NCBI RefSeq assembly: GCF_016901135.1
Contig: NZ_JAFEVL010000048.1
Span: forward strand, 744,001-808,000
DNA: 64,000 nucleotides
From: Martinezella lusitana
GTDB taxonomy: Bacteria > Pseudomonadota > Alphaproteobacteria > Rhizobiales > Rhizobiaceae
Direction: 5' to 3'
Positions 27,801-36,342 of this stretch are shown piece after piece. Position 1 is the first letter of the stretch. Each line of letters opens with the position of its first letter. The notes beneath the pieces were generated by a model. It was not told where the DNA came from. It searched no databases and saw only the letters and a list, made by a program, of their open reading frames with translations. The position numbers and the translations under genes were made by a program.

Positions 27801-28635
27801 CGGCAGCAGCCGAAAGCTCCTGCAAATGCGGGCGCATGGCATTGGCCCCGAGTGCACAGTTGAGGCCGACGGTGAAGGGGCTGGCATGACGCACGGAATT
27901 CCAGAAAGCCGACGGGGTCTGGCCGGAGAGCGTGCGGCCGGAAAGATCGGTGATCGTTCCGGATATCATGACAGGCAGGCGGATGCCTTTGGCGTCAAAC
28001 CGTTCCTCGCAGGCGAAAATCGCCGCCTTGGCGTTCAGCGTGTCGAAGATCGTCTCGATCAGGATGATGTCGGCGCCACCGTCGATCAATCCGTCGATCT
28101 GCTCACCATAGGCCAGACGCAGATCGTCGAAACTGACGGCGCGATAACCGGGATTGTTGACATCGGGGGAAATCGACGCAGTGCGGTTGGTCGGGCCGAT
28201 GGCACCGGCAACAAAACGGCGCTTGCCATCTTCTCGCTCCGCGCGGATCGCCGCACGGCGGACGATCGCGGCGCCCTCCTTGTTGAGGTCGTACACCGCG
28301 CCTTCCATCTGGTAGTCCGCTTGCGCAATGCTCGTGGACGAGAAGGTGTTGGTCTCCAGGATATCGGCGCCCGCCTTGGCATAACGATAGTGAATTTCTT
28401 CGATCGCATCAGGCTGGGTCAGAATGAGGAGGTCATTATTGCCTTTTTGATGACAGGCGCAGCCTATGAAACGGTGACCGCGAAACTGATCCTCGTCGAA
28501 ACCGAGGCCCTGGATCTGCGTGCCCATGGCGCCATCAAGCACGAGGATTCGCTCGCTCGCCGCCTTTCGCAAGGCATCGAATATCTCGCTACCATCGCGC
28601 TTCGCTGTCTCGGAACCAAAAAGATTGTCAAACAT
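24859..28635 (-). CDS. metH: Cobalamin-dependent methionine synthase
   Basis: Transfers a methyl group from 5-methyltetrahydrofolate to homocysteine by way of methylcobalamin. The 1258-aa protein has all four modules. Homocysteine domain at ~20-340, with LVLDGAMGTQIQ and the zinc cysteines in GLNCALGAN (~258) and GGCCGST (~322). Pterin domain at ~350-610. Cobalamin cap and domain with the His-on motif DVHDIGKN (~773-780). SAM-dependent reactivation domain at the C-terminus with RPAPGYPAQPD (~1155). ATG 28635 has AGAGGAA 8 nt upstream, while the frame to 28806 crosses the operator palindrome and is rejected. Single-gene transcript. Confidence 0.97.
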   Translation of the reverse strand: MFDNLFGSETAKRDGSEIFDALRKAASERILVLDGAMGTQIQGLGFDEDQFRGHRFIGCACHQKGNNDLLILTQPDAIEEIHYRYAKAGADILETNTFSSTSIAQADYQMEGAVYDLNKEGAAIVRRAAIRAEREDGKRRFVAGAIGPTNRTASISPDVNNPGYRAVSFDDLRLAYGEQIDGLIDGGADIILIETIFDTLNAKAAIFACEERFDAKGIRLPVMISGTITDLSGRTLSGQTPSAFWNSVRHASPFTVGLNCALGANAMRPHLQELSAAADTFICAYPNAGLPNEFGQYDETPDMMAAQVEEFAREGLVNIVGGCCGSTPEHIAAIAEAVSKYPPRQLAEHRPFMSLSGLEPFELTKDIPFVNVGERTNVTGSAKFRKLITNADYTAALAVARDQVENGAQVIDINMDEGLIDSERAMVEFLNLIAAEPDIARVPVMIDSSKFSIIEAGLKCVQGKPIVNSISLKEGEENFLKQARLMRMYGAAVVVMAFDEQGQADSYERKVEICSRAYKLLTETAGLQPEDIIFDPNIFAVATGIEEHNNYGVDFIEATRTIRQIMPLVHISGGVSNLSFSFRGNEPVREAMHAVFLYHAIQAGMDMGIVNAGQLAVYDNIDPELREACEDVVLNRRLDSTERLLEVAERFRGTGGREAKVQDLSWREWPVAKRLEHALVNGITDYIEADTEEARQTVARPLHVIEGPLMAGMNVVGDLFGAGKMFLPQVVKSARVMKQAVAVLLPYMEAEKLANGGSGERQAAGKVLMATVKGDVHDIGKNIVGVVLACNNYEIIDLGVMVPATKILETAIAQKVDIIGLSGLITPSLDEMVHVASEMERQGFDIPLLIGGATTSRVHTAVKIHPRYEKGQTVYVTDASRAVGVVSALLSPDAKQGYVDTIRAEYAKVAAAHARSEAEKVRLPIARARENACKVDWASYKSVKPQFFGTKVFENYDLAELAKYIDWTPFFQTWELKGRFPAILEDEKQGEAARQLYADAQAMLEKIIGENWFRPRAVIGFWPAGTVGDDIRLFTDESRDRELATFYTLRQQLSKRDGRPNVALSDFVAPISSGVADYVGGFVVTAGIEEVAIAERFERANDDYSSILVKALADRFAEAFAERMHERVRREFWGYATDENFSSDELLSEAYAGIRPAPGYPAQPDHTEKETLFRLLDAEAAAGVRLTESYAMWPGSSVSGIYIGHPDSYYFGVAKIERDQVEDYASRKDMSVAEVERWLGPVLNYVPAKADTAVDDAA

Positions 28636-28677
28636 AAGCGAATTCCTCTGGCCTGATTGCGCCTCAACAATCAGATC

Positions 28678-28697
28678 ACATAAAGATATCTTTATGT
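28678..28697. promoter_or_regulatory. Perfect 20-nt palindrome upstream of metH
   Basis: ACATAAAGATATCTTTATGT is fully self-complementary and ends 43 nt before the metH start codon, a position suited to repression. Alphaproteobacterial metH genes are known to be controlled by ArsR-type regulators that sense SAM or SAH; assigning this site to such a regulator is inference. Confidence 0.65.
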
Positions 28698-28901
28698 CAA
28701 CATATCTATGCTTTAGTTGAGCGCAGCACAAGCATGCCGCTTCTATAGTTTGCTCCCTTTCCGAAAAATACAAACAAGACGAATTGCCGTCCCGGCCCAT
28801 GGACAAGGTGGAGCTGACGACACAGTTTCATCCCATTACGCCATGACAGTGCTTTTGGGCGGCGCTATAGGGCTTGTGGAAAAGAATCCAAGGAGGATGG
28901 C

Positions 28902-30158
28902 ATGAACATACAGGTTGAACCGGCGACGCTCGGAAACTGGAGCACGCGCGCCTATCACCGGCGTTGGCTGCTCGAGCAAGCAAGCGCACTTTTTGACTTC
29001 TTCCAGTATCGCGCCGTCAATCCCAATGGCGGCTTTTACGACATGGACGACGTCGGCAAGCCTCTGGAGGCGACCAATCCCACGCGCGGCATTCATTCGA
29101 CGGCCCGTATGGTGCATTGCTTCTCGATCGGATCGCTGCTCGGTCGCCCCGGCGCGAATGAGATTGTCGACCACGGAATGAACTACCTCTGGAACCACCA
29201 TCGCGATACGAAGCACGGCGGTTATGTCTGGTCGCTCAATAATGATGGTCCGGTCGATTCAAGTAAGCAGGGCTATGGCCATGCATTCGTGCTGCTCGCT
29301 GCTTCCTCCGCCAAGACGATCGGCCATCCGCTGGCCGACGGCATGCTCGCCGACGTTACCGAAATTCTGAATACGAAGTTCTGGGAGGAAAAGCACGGTG
29401 CTATTGCCGAGGAATTCAACCAGGATTGGTCGCCGATCGACGGCGGCAGCTATCGCGGCCAAAACTCCAATATGCATCTAACGGAAGCGTTGATGGCAGC
29501 TTTCGAGGTCACCGGCGACAAGACCTACCTTGAAAAGGCCGAAAGCATCGCCGATCTCGTCATTCGTCGCTCGGCTAGTTCGGTTGGCTGGCGAGTCGCG
29601 GAACACTTCAATGCCGATTGGGTGCTCGACAAGAATTATCGCGGCAATGAGATGTTCCGCCCATCGGGCACGACGCCCGGGCATTGGCTGGAATGGGCGC
29701 GGCTCATCCTGCAGCTCTGGTCGCTGGGAGAAAAGCGGCACGACTGGATGCCGGAAGCAGCCAAGGGCCTGTTCTCCCAATCCATGTCCCTGGGATGGGA
29801 CAACGAGAAGAGCGGCTTCTTCTATACCCTCGACTGGGAAGACGTTCCCGCCAAACGCAATAAGCTTTGGTGGCCCGCGTGCGAGGGCGCCGGCGCCGCC
29901 CATTATCTGAACGAGCACGTTCCGAGCGATTTTCACGAAGAGAGCTACCGCAAGATTTGGAGCGTCATAGGCCGCTCCTTCATAGACCACGCCAATGGCG
30001 GCTGGCATGAGGAATTGACGGAAGATCTCGTTCCGGCCCACACGCTATTCCCCGGTAAGGGCGACATCTACCACGCATTGCAGGCCAGCCTGATTCCCCT
30101 CTTTCCCGCGACGGGCAGCTTGACCAAGGTCATCGCCGAGGCTGGCGGCAAAATCTGA
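28902..30158 (+). CDS. AGE-family aldose-ketose isomerase (YihS/mannose isomerase-like)
   Basis: Cytosolic (alpha/alpha)6-barrel isomerase of 418 aa. The sequence follows E. coli YihS closely in outline: RWLLEQASALFDF, GIHSTARMVHCFSIGSLLGRPGA, SKQGYGHAF, RGQNSNMHLTEALMAAF, TPGHWLEWARL and GKGDIYHALQ, with the three active-site His in NMH, TPGH and IYH. YihS-type enzymes interconvert mannose/fructose/glucose or sulfoquinovose/sulfofructose. No sulfoquinovose pathway gene is nearby, so mannose isomerase is at least as likely. AAGGAGG stands before ATG 28902. Divergent from metH with a 266-nt gap. Confidence 0.85.
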   Translation: MNIQVEPATLGNWSTRAYHRRWLLEQASALFDFFQYRAVNPNGGFYDMDDVGKPLEATNPTRGIHSTARMVHCFSIGSLLGRPGANEIVDHGMNYLWNHHRDTKHGGYVWSLNNDGPVDSSKQGYGHAFVLLAASSAKTIGHPLADGMLADVTEILNTKFWEEKHGAIAEEFNQDWSPIDGGSYRGQNSNMHLTEALMAAFEVTGDKTYLEKAESIADLVIRRSASSVGWRVAEHFNADWVLDKNYRGNEMFRPSGTTPGHWLEWARLILQLWSLGEKRHDWMPEAAKGLFSQSMSLGWDNEKSGFFYTLDWEDVPAKRNKLWWPACEGAGAAHYLNEHVPSDFHEESYRKIWSVIGRSFIDHANGGWHEELTEDLVPAHTLFPGKGDIYHALQASLIPLFPATGSLTKVIAEAGGKI

Positions 30159-30204
30159 GATTGCCGGCGGCGCCCCGTCTCGAGCTCGGCGCCGCCATAG
30201 TCTT

Positions 30205-30693
30205 CTACAAGAGGCTGAGATTGTGAAGTTCGTGGCCGAGCGTCAGCGCCAGAGCCTCGACCACGAGATTGTGGTCTTCACGCTGCGGAAGACCTGAAAC
30301 CGTGACGGCACCGATGCAGCCCGTGCCGTTGACGAAAATGGGAAAGCTGCCACCGGATGCGGCATAATCGGCGCCCGAAAGCCCGTTATCCTCGATCGTC
30401 TTCCCCTGCTGTTGAAGCCGCAAGGTACTGGCATAGCTGCTGCGGAAATACCGCAGCACCATATTGCGCTTGCGGCGTATCCAATTGGAATTGTCGGGCG
30501 TTGAACCGGGCAAGGCGATGTAGAAAACCGGCATTGAATGCAGCGTGATATCGATGGCAACGCCCAGATTGCGTTCGCTGGCAAGGTCATGCAGCAGCTT
30601 GCCGAGCACCCAGGCGGTCGAGAGGTCGAAGGCGTCGAAACGCAGCGTCTCCTCCTGCAGCGCGATACGAGTGAGGTCCTGGTCGATCGTCAT
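30205..30693 (-). CDS. UPF0303 / HbpS-like family protein
   Basis: Protein of 162 aa matching the UPF0303 (heme-degrading domain-like, GlcG/HbpS fold) family: DLSTAWVLGKLLHDLA, IDITLHSMPVFYIALPGSTPDN, and the Gly-rich SGADYAASGGSFPIFV and GCIGAVTVSGLPQREDH motifs. Members of the wider fold bind heme or cobalamin or act as small-molecule sensors, but most UPF0303 proteins are uncharacterised. Convergent with the isomerase gene, 46 nt apart. Confidence 0.8.
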   Translation of the reverse strand: MTIDQDLTRIALQEETLRFDAFDLSTAWVLGKLLHDLASERNLGVAIDITLHSMPVFYIALPGSTPDNSNWIRRKRNMVLRYFRSSYASTLRLQQQGKTIEDNGLSGADYAASGGSFPIFVNGTGCIGAVTVSGLPQREDHNLVVEALALTLGHELHNLSLL

Positions 30694-30752
30694 GGAAAAC
30701 CTTCCCTAAAAATGGATCGGCCTATCAAACGCGCAGAGAGTGATTTGTCCAC

Positions 30753-31700
30753 CTATCTCTTCGGTATTTCAAAACCAAGCTGCCACTTCTGACCGAGCAG
30801 GAGATCATGCTCTTCCGGCTCGAACGCTTCGAAGCCCCCACCCGGATAAAAAGTCAATTCGCCCACGCGAACCCACTCCGCCGACGCATAGAGATCGACG
30901 CGAACAAAATCGATATCATGAGCGACCGTTTCCGCGACATGGATCATCTCATCGAGCCGCGGCGGCCGTACCACGTCGCCCGGATAAAGGCCAAGATAAT
31001 CCCGGTCGTAGAACGGTAGCTTCTCCCAATCGGGGGTATAGTTGCAGGAATAGCCCTGGCCATTCTCGCGAATATCGATCTCGATATGCGAGACCTTTCC
31101 ATTGAAGGTGAAAAGCCGGTAGTCCCAGGGAACACGCCCCTCGACGAGCAACATGCTTTCGATGAGAATACGGCGTTCGACCTGCCGATAGGCCCACTCC
31201 CTGTTATAGAAAGCGTGATCGATCGCCAGCCACTCGGCGGAGGGATTGTCCGCCAGGAGCCGATCCACATCGGCCTCTCCGTAAAGAAATCGCCCCACCC
31301 CGCTCGCGTGAGTCGGTTTGACAACGGCGGGCAAGGGAATCTGGGGCCAATCAACGGCAGCCAAATCCGTGCCGACCCAGAGTGTCGGAATGACGTATTG
31401 GCTACCAACCCTCTCCGCAATCAGCACTTTGGCATCGGCCTTGTCGACGAAGCGCGGGAAGAGTGGATTACGATCGTATAATTTTCGGGCCTGGATCTTG
31501 TCGGTGAAACTCTGAGGCGACCTCAAATTAGGAAACTTGCCGCGAATGACACGATATTTCAGTGCACAATAAGACCTGTCGGGCAGCGGCGACATGAGCC
31601 GCCATAGCAGGTTATGCGCCCGCTCGCGCAATCCCTTCTGCAGATATCCCGGAATGAGAAATCCATCTTGGTCGGCGGCTCTATCTGTCATGGCGGCCAT
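30753..31700 (-). CDS. TupA-like ATP-grasp protein
   Basis: Protein of about 315 aa of the TupA-like ATP-grasp group found in polysaccharide gene clusters: FPNLRSPQSFTDKIQ at the start, AVVKPTHASGVGRF as the ATP-binding loop, ILIESMLLVEGRVPWDYRLFTFNGKV in the grasp core, and FVRVDLYASAEWVRVGELTFYPGGGF as the metal/ATP end. Such proteins probably ligate an amino acid or other group to a glycan or its precursor. The start is uncertain: ATG 31700 or ATG 31691, neither with a strong ribosome site; a TTG at 31712 is also in frame. Divergent from the flippase gene with a short gap. Confidence 0.75.
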   Translation of the reverse strand: MAAMTDRAADQDGFLIPGYLQKGLRERAHNLLWRLMSPLPDRSYCALKYRVIRGKFPNLRSPQSFTDKIQARKLYDRNPLFPRFVDKADAKVLIAERVGSQYVIPTLWVGTDLAAVDWPQIPLPAVVKPTHASGVGRFLYGEADVDRLLADNPSAEWLAIDHAFYNREWAYRQVERRILIESMLLVEGRVPWDYRLFTFNGKVSHIEIDIRENGQGYSCNYTPDWEKLPFYDRDYLGLYPGDVVRPPRLDEMIHVAETVAHDIDFVRVDLYASAEWVRVGELTFYPGGGFEAFEPEEHDLLLGQKWQLGFEIPKR

Positions 31701-31784
31701 CTCGAATTTCAACTAGAACGCAAGTGAAAATTATCAGCCGGCCTTTAACACAAGGTTATGCGACGGCCTTCAAGATGGATTGTC

Positions 31785-33293
31785 ATGAGTGCGACTATGT
31801 CTAATCTTCTTAGAAGCTCGCTGATCAGTCTGGCGGCAACGTCGATTTCGCTGGCTGCTGGCTTTGCGAGCAGCGTCATAGCTGCGCGCCTGCTCGGCCC
31901 GGCAGGGTCCGGCAAAGTCGCTTACGCGTTATGGGTTGCAACCTCCGCTGCAGCATTGGCGGATATGGGCCTGCCGCAGACGTTGCTGCGCAATGCCGGC
32001 AGCCTCTCTGGCAGTGGGGAAACCTGGAAAGCGCTGGTGCGCACGGCGCTACGCAGTTTCATGATTTCAGTCAGCATGGTGAGCGTGGCAATACTGGCCT
32101 TTGCCGCAATCACCTACATTCAACGCGACGCGCGACACGCCTGGTTCTGGATCGTCACCGGGCTGCTGTTCTTGAGCTACGCATTTCACGTCTTCTCCAC
32201 AGCAGTCGCTCGCGGAAGAAATCGCTTCGGCCAGACTGCTCGTAGCACCGTTCTTGGCGGAATACTGCAGATTCCGCTTGTTTTCATCGGAGCCTGGTTG
32301 CTTGGCCCAACCGGTGCCCTGATCGGATACATCGCGCGCTACCTGCCGCAGGCGTTGAAATTGCGCGGCTATATAGATCGCGATATCAGGCCTTCTCGTG
32401 AAGCACTCACGCCGGAAATGCATCGGTATGGTCGCTATATATGGTTGAGCGACCTTATCGAAATTCTGGTCCTGTCGCGCATCGAGTTTCTGTTTCTCGG
32501 CCTCATCCTCTCCCCCACTAGCATTGGCTATTTTGCGGCTGGTCTCGGTCTGGCCGGTCTCATCGAACAGGTCATGCTCCAGATATCGCCTGCCTTGATC
32601 GTCAGCTTTACCGATGCCCACGCCAAGGATGATCGCGCGATGCTTCAAGCCGCATATAGTCGCGTCATTCGCATAGTCGCTCTGATCATGCTGCCGATCA
32701 GCTTTGGCGGCGCAACCATCATGCCCGATCTTTTGCCGCTGATCTTTGGCGATGCTTTCAAGCCCGCAATTCCAGTAGCAGCAACCCTGCTCGCTTTTGT
32801 TTGGCTTGCCGGCCTGTCTGTCATCCCCTGGGGTATGATCGGCGCATCCGGGCGTAGCGCTCTTTTGCTGCGCGTGCAGATCGTAAGCGGCATATTGACG
32901 ATACTGCTCTTGACCGTTCTCGTACCACTGATGGGTCTCGAGGGCGCCGCGCTTGCTCGCGCGACGATCGTGACATTGACTTTTGCACTACTCGGCTGGA
33001 CTGCCTGGAAATATGTCCGAGTTGCCGTTCCCATTGCTGCGTTGACAAAAACGATACTGGCTGCCCTTCTTTGCGCGGCCGCCGCAGGGCTCGGCATTTA
33101 CAATTTCGACGGAACAGCCGCCGTTGCGACAGCTATTCCCGCTGGGGCCGTCACCTACGTGCTGGCAATCCGCTTCCTGCGCTTGATTACGCCCGAAGAC
33201 GTGAGGATACTGATGGATACTGCCGGCGGAAAATTGCCCCAAGCATCACGTCCGCTCGTCAATAGCCTGTTCAACTTCCTCGCACCGGGCTGA
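31785..33293 (+). CDS. Wzx-like polysaccharide flippase (MOP superfamily)
   Basis: Inner-membrane protein of about 502 aa with 12-14 predicted helices, predicted to flip lipid-linked oligosaccharide units across the membrane. Typical traits are the N-terminal LISLAATSISLAAGFASSVIAARLLGPAGSGKVAYAL-like region (here split by a short loop) and repeated polar residues in otherwise hydrophobic helices. Start choice is open: ATG 31758, 31785 or 31797; 31785 has GGA 5 nt upstream. It ends 5 nt from the convergent glycosyltransferase gene. No Wzy polymerase is seen nearby. Confidence 0.78.
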   Translation: MSATMSNLLRSSLISLAATSISLAAGFASSVIAARLLGPAGSGKVAYALWVATSAAALADMGLPQTLLRNAGSLSGSGETWKALVRTALRSFMISVSMVSVAILAFAAITYIQRDARHAWFWIVTGLLFLSYAFHVFSTAVARGRNRFGQTARSTVLGGILQIPLVFIGAWLLGPTGALIGYIARYLPQALKLRGYIDRDIRPSREALTPEMHRYGRYIWLSDLIEILVLSRIEFLFLGLILSPTSIGYFAAGLGLAGLIEQVMLQISPALIVSFTDAHAKDDRAMLQAAYSRVIRIVALIMLPISFGGATIMPDLLPLIFGDAFKPAIPVAATLLAFVWLAGLSVIPWGMIGASGRSALLLRVQIVSGILTILLLTVLVPLMGLEGAALARATIVTLTFALLGWTAWKYVRVAVPIAALTKTILAALLCAAAAGLGIYNFDGTAAVATAIPAGAVTYVLAIRFLRLITPEDVRILMDTAGGKLPQASRPLVNSLFNFLAPG

Positions 33294-33298
33294 ACTGA

Positions 33299-34459
33299 TT
33301 ACGGCGTTTCAAAAGCGGCAGCCAATGTCTGCTGGGCAACCTCGTCCCAGGTCGTTATCCCATCGCGAAAAGTCGGAGAACGCCGCATAGCCAGCGCCGC
33401 GTCGACCTTCTCTCGCCACGCGGTTTCGCCGTCAAGGCGATAGGCAATACCGTTTGCTCGGCTAAAAGGAACGAGATCGGGCAGCAGGATCGGTAGACCG
33501 CAGTAGCTGTATTGTGAGAGTTTCAAGCTCGATTCCGCCAGGTAAATCTCATCTGCTGTCAGGCGATAGGGAGCGATGCCAAAATCGGCGTGCTGCAAGT
33601 ATGGTACGATGCTCTCGAAATCCCTCTCACCGTAGATGGTGATATTCGGCTGCGCCCAACCGCTCCATTGCGCACCAAAGACATGGAAATTCACATCCGG
33701 GGCGGCCGCAGCCATGGCGGCGACAGATGGCTGGTCAAAGAGCATGTTACCGATCGAAACAGCATTGCGGCTACCAGCTTGATACGGCGACGGCTGCTCG
33801 CGATCGAACACGGCGGCATCGACACCCTGAGGAATGACTCGTACACGGCCGCCCCGGGGAAGCAGCGCCCCGAGCCTTTCCGAAGGAACGCAAATCGCGT
33901 CGAAGCGACTAATCGCGGCAGCTTGAATATCTTGCAGCACAGGTGCTGCGCCTATGCTTTTCAGCAGGTCGCGACAAAAATACAGAGTTCGCGCCTTCGG
34001 ATTGAGCCGCTTGATCCGGTCAAAGAAAGCAAGTGCGGAGCCGCTTTCGATCAGCACCAGATGGGCAGTGGCTATGACATGACGGGCAAAGCGCGGCAGG
34101 TAGCTGCCATAGAGCCGAAAGAGCATCGCATTTGCCGCATTCAGAAAGCGGTTGTTCGAACTGAATGCATGTAGTGGCGGGAGATACGCGCCCGCCCTCA
34201 GATTGACGCCGATAGTCTGAAATCGATTCGCTTGGCTTCCCGACAAGGCTCGGAAGCGCGGGCGATCCTTGAGCAGGGTCAGCCAACTATGGCCTATGGT
34301 GAGAAAATGGACTTCATGTCCCTGCTCGGCCCAGCGGGATGCAACGAAGTGGATCGACGCCTTGCGATAGCCGCGCAAAAACGCATGCGACGTCAGAATG
34401 ACGATTTTTCGTCGTGGCTCGGTCGCGTCCCCGGCCACCCCTGCTTCTCCGTTTGCCAC
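33299..34459 (-). CDS. GumK-like glycosyltransferase (probable glucuronosyltransferase, GT70)
   Basis: Protein of 386 aa with two Rossmann-like domains, resembling Xanthomonas GumK in order and spacing of motifs: VILTSHAFLRGYRKASIHFV at the start, VLIESGSALAFFDRIKRLNP mid N-domain, VIPQGVDAAVFD at the hinge, NAVSIGNMLFDQP, NFHVFGAQW, ITIYGERDFESIVPYLQHAD and YLAESSLKLSQYSYCGLP. GumK transfers glucuronic acid from UDP-GlcA to a lipid-linked glycan at the inner membrane. GTG 34459 is used; a second GTG at 34438 with GGAG 8 nt upstream is a real alternative. Convergent with the flippase gene. Confidence 0.8.
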   Translation of the reverse strand: MANGEAGVAGDATEPRRKIVILTSHAFLRGYRKASIHFVASRWAEQGHEVHFLTIGHSWLTLLKDRPRFRALSGSQANRFQTIGVNLRAGAYLPPLHAFSSNNRFLNAANAMLFRLYGSYLPRFARHVIATAHLVLIESGSALAFFDRIKRLNPKARTLYFCRDLLKSIGAAPVLQDIQAAAISRFDAICVPSERLGALLPRGGRVRVIPQGVDAAVFDREQPSPYQAGSRNAVSIGNMLFDQPSVAAMAAAAPDVNFHVFGAQWSGWAQPNITIYGERDFESIVPYLQHADFGIAPYRLTADEIYLAESSLKLSQYSYCGLPILLPDLVPFSRANGIAYRLDGETAWREKVDAALAMRRSPTFRDGITTWDEVAQQTLAAAFETP

Positions 34460-34790
34460 GGGCGATCCCCAACAGCGATCTTCAGTCGGTTTCTCTCATG
34501 CCCGACATCAAAACGTCGATGAGGTTGCGGCGACGAACCGTCATGTCCGGGGCACTGATAACCGCAACCAAAGCCCAATTTGCGGCGATATGAACCGCAA
34601 AGCGTCTAACAGGCGGTTAAAGTTGGACAATCGGCCTATACATTAGAAATAATGAATGCGGAGAACGCCTCTGGATCTGCCGTGGTCGCTATCAACGCAT
34701 CGTGAAACCGCATTGCCCTCGCTTGCCTGCAAGAAGCGAACAGGTCATTGATAATGCTCCATGAATGTCTCGCCAGAGGAATATCCCAGC
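34460..34790. other. Intergenic region between divergent GT and polysaccharide lyase genes
   Basis: Some 331 nt that must hold promoters for both flanking genes. The part near 34600-34660 is AT-rich. I see no hairpin, long repeat or coding frame worth naming. Confidence 0.5.
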
Positions 34791-35762
34791 ATGAATGCAA
34801 AATACGCGCTGCCCGCTATCCTGGCCTGCACATGCGCTGTGACACCAGCCTTGGCCGACGACCCGGCTCAATTGGTGCTGCGCGATGGCTTCGACGGCAG
34901 CGACTTCGCACCATCCGGTCATCTTTATTATCGCGACAACTCCGAGCAGAAGGCGGGCACGGTCGAGTTTCAATCGGAAGTCAAACGCTCGGGCACCGGG
35001 GCATTGAAGCTCAGCGTCAAACCATTATGCCCGCCGGGCAAGGCAAACTGCAGCGAGAGAGCGGAAATCTGGGAACGCACCAAATATCGCGTTCCATATA
35101 ATCAGGGCGTCTGGTACGGCTTTGCCGTCAAGTTCGCCGATCCTATTCCCTCAGGCGACCATCGCTATCTCATAGCGCAATGGAAGCGAGAGATCGGCCC
35201 GAAAGCCCAAGGTGATTTCAGTCCCTTCCTGGCGTTGCGGCTCAACAACGGCAAGCTCTTCGCCACTGTGGAAACGAACTATGTCGCCCCAACGGCCAAG
35301 AAGGACGAGCTCGAGAGCAACGGCAAAGCTTGCAGCGATAACGAGACACCGGTCTGGTTTCGTCCGAACACCAATCAAATGCGTGCACTGGTCGCCACAG
35401 ATGGCAACTGGAGCAATGAAGACGGTAAGGAATTTACCGGCTGCACCAACGCTATTAAAGTAATAGACCGTGGCAACAAACTACCGACACCAGGTTCCGG
35501 CTGGATAGACTTCGCCATTTACAGCAAGCCTGGCCCCGATGGCTCAGGGCATATCGAAATATTCGCCAACGATAAATGGATTGTCACGGTCACGGGACAC
35601 ATTGGACATGCAGACCAAGGGCTTGGAAAGAATCAATATTTCAAATTCGGCCCCTATCGCGCCGCAGATACAATGGTATGGACCCTCTACTATGATGATT
35701 TTCGCCGGTCGCCCCGCTGTGCCGATGTATTGTCGGATCCCAACCTTTGCCCGATGAAATGA
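34791..35762 (+). CDS. Secreted polysaccharide lyase (heparin lyase I-like fold)
   Basis: Exported protein of 323 aa: signal peptide MNAKYALPAILACTCAVTPA, cleavage after ALA. The rest fits the jelly-roll polysaccharide lyase family that includes glucuronan and heparin lyases: LRDGFDGSDF, SERAEIWERTKYRVPYNQG, VWYGFAVKFADPIPSGDHR, IAQWKRE and late VWTLYYDDFRRSP. GAGGA lies ~10 nt before ATG 34791; the in-frame ATG at 34761 has no site and would spoil the signal peptide. Next to a glucuronosyltransferase-like gene, a beta-elimination lyase on a uronic-acid-containing exopolysaccharide makes sense for trimming or release of the polymer. Confidence 0.8.
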   Translation: MNAKYALPAILACTCAVTPALADDPAQLVLRDGFDGSDFAPSGHLYYRDNSEQKAGTVEFQSEVKRSGTGALKLSVKPLCPPGKANCSERAEIWERTKYRVPYNQGVWYGFAVKFADPIPSGDHRYLIAQWKREIGPKAQGDFSPFLALRLNNGKLFATVETNYVAPTAKKDELESNGKACSDNETPVWFRPNTNQMRALVATDGNWSNEDGKEFTGCTNAIKVIDRGNKLPTPGSGWIDFAIYSKPGPDGSGHIEIFANDKWIVTVTGHIGHADQGLGKNQYFKFGPYRAADTMVWTLYYDDFRRSPRCADVLSDPNLCPMK

Positions 35763-35899
35763 CAGGCAGGCGGATGCGAGTTGATGTCAATAACGATTGC
35801 GAGGGGAACGCTACGAGGATCTTACGAGTTTTTTAATGAACTCGCCTGAACCTTTTTGCTTCTTGTTGGTTATGTCCTCTTATAGAGGAGGCCACCGAA

Positions 35900-36196
35900 A
35901 TGCTTACCACCCACCGCGATTGCAAGCATCACGTGAAGAGAAATGCAATTCCATCCCTAGGTGAGATAGAGGGCCGTGTTGCGGTTCTTGAAATCGTTGC
36001 TCAATCCGCCCTGACGCATGTCTTCGATGAAGGCGAGGTCGATATCGACGCTGTGCTTTTGGTACAAATTCGCAGAGCCATGCATCGCAAATGCACGGAA
36101 TTGAAGTTGGACGGCGAAGACATAGCATCTGCGCTTTCTTACGCAGAGGAGCTGATCGAGGCCGCGGTCAAGGCGTCGTATCCAACCCATCAATGA
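35900..36196 (+). CDS. Small hypothetical protein
   Basis: Protein of 98 aa with no family I can name. It is mainly helical, with an acidic middle (VFDEGEVDIDAVLLVQIRR) and a basic N-terminus (HRDCKHHVKRN). AGAGGAGG sits 8 nt before ATG 35900, a very good ribosome site, which supports it being real. Its TGA overlaps the ATG of the next small frame (ATGA at 36193). Confidence 0.6.
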   Translation: MLTTHRDCKHHVKRNAIPSLGEIEGRVAVLEIVAQSALTHVFDEGEVDIDAVLLVQIRRAMHRKCTELKLDGEDIASALSYAEELIEAAVKASYPTHQ

Positions 36197-36342
36197 TGCC
36201 TTCAGGGCCGAGATTAGTTTTGTCCATCATGGTGGCGCTAGCGCTTGCGCTTGGCGCCTTCCTTCTTGTCGCGCCCCATGATTCAAGAAGCAAACTTGCC
36301 GTGCACCCGGCTCAGTCTGCATCGCATCAAAGTCCGCAATAA
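36193..36342 (+). CDS. Small single-pass membrane protein, coupled to the upstream gene
   Basis: Reading frame of 49 codons starting Met-Met-Pro-Ser-Gly with one strong hydrophobic helix (VLSIMVALALALGAFLLVA) and a short polar C-tail. The start overlaps the upstream stop in ATGA, which argues for translational coupling. The function is unknown; small size leaves real doubt. Confidence 0.45.
   Translation: MMPSGPRLVLSIMVALALALGAFLLVAPHDSRSKLAVHPAQSASHQSPQ

Noticed and set aside
35806..35830. GGAAC as a possible EcfG (general stress sigma factor) -35 element before the 98-aa gene
   Set aside because: No CGTT-like -10 at 16-17 nt spacing; the downstream sequence reads GAGT.
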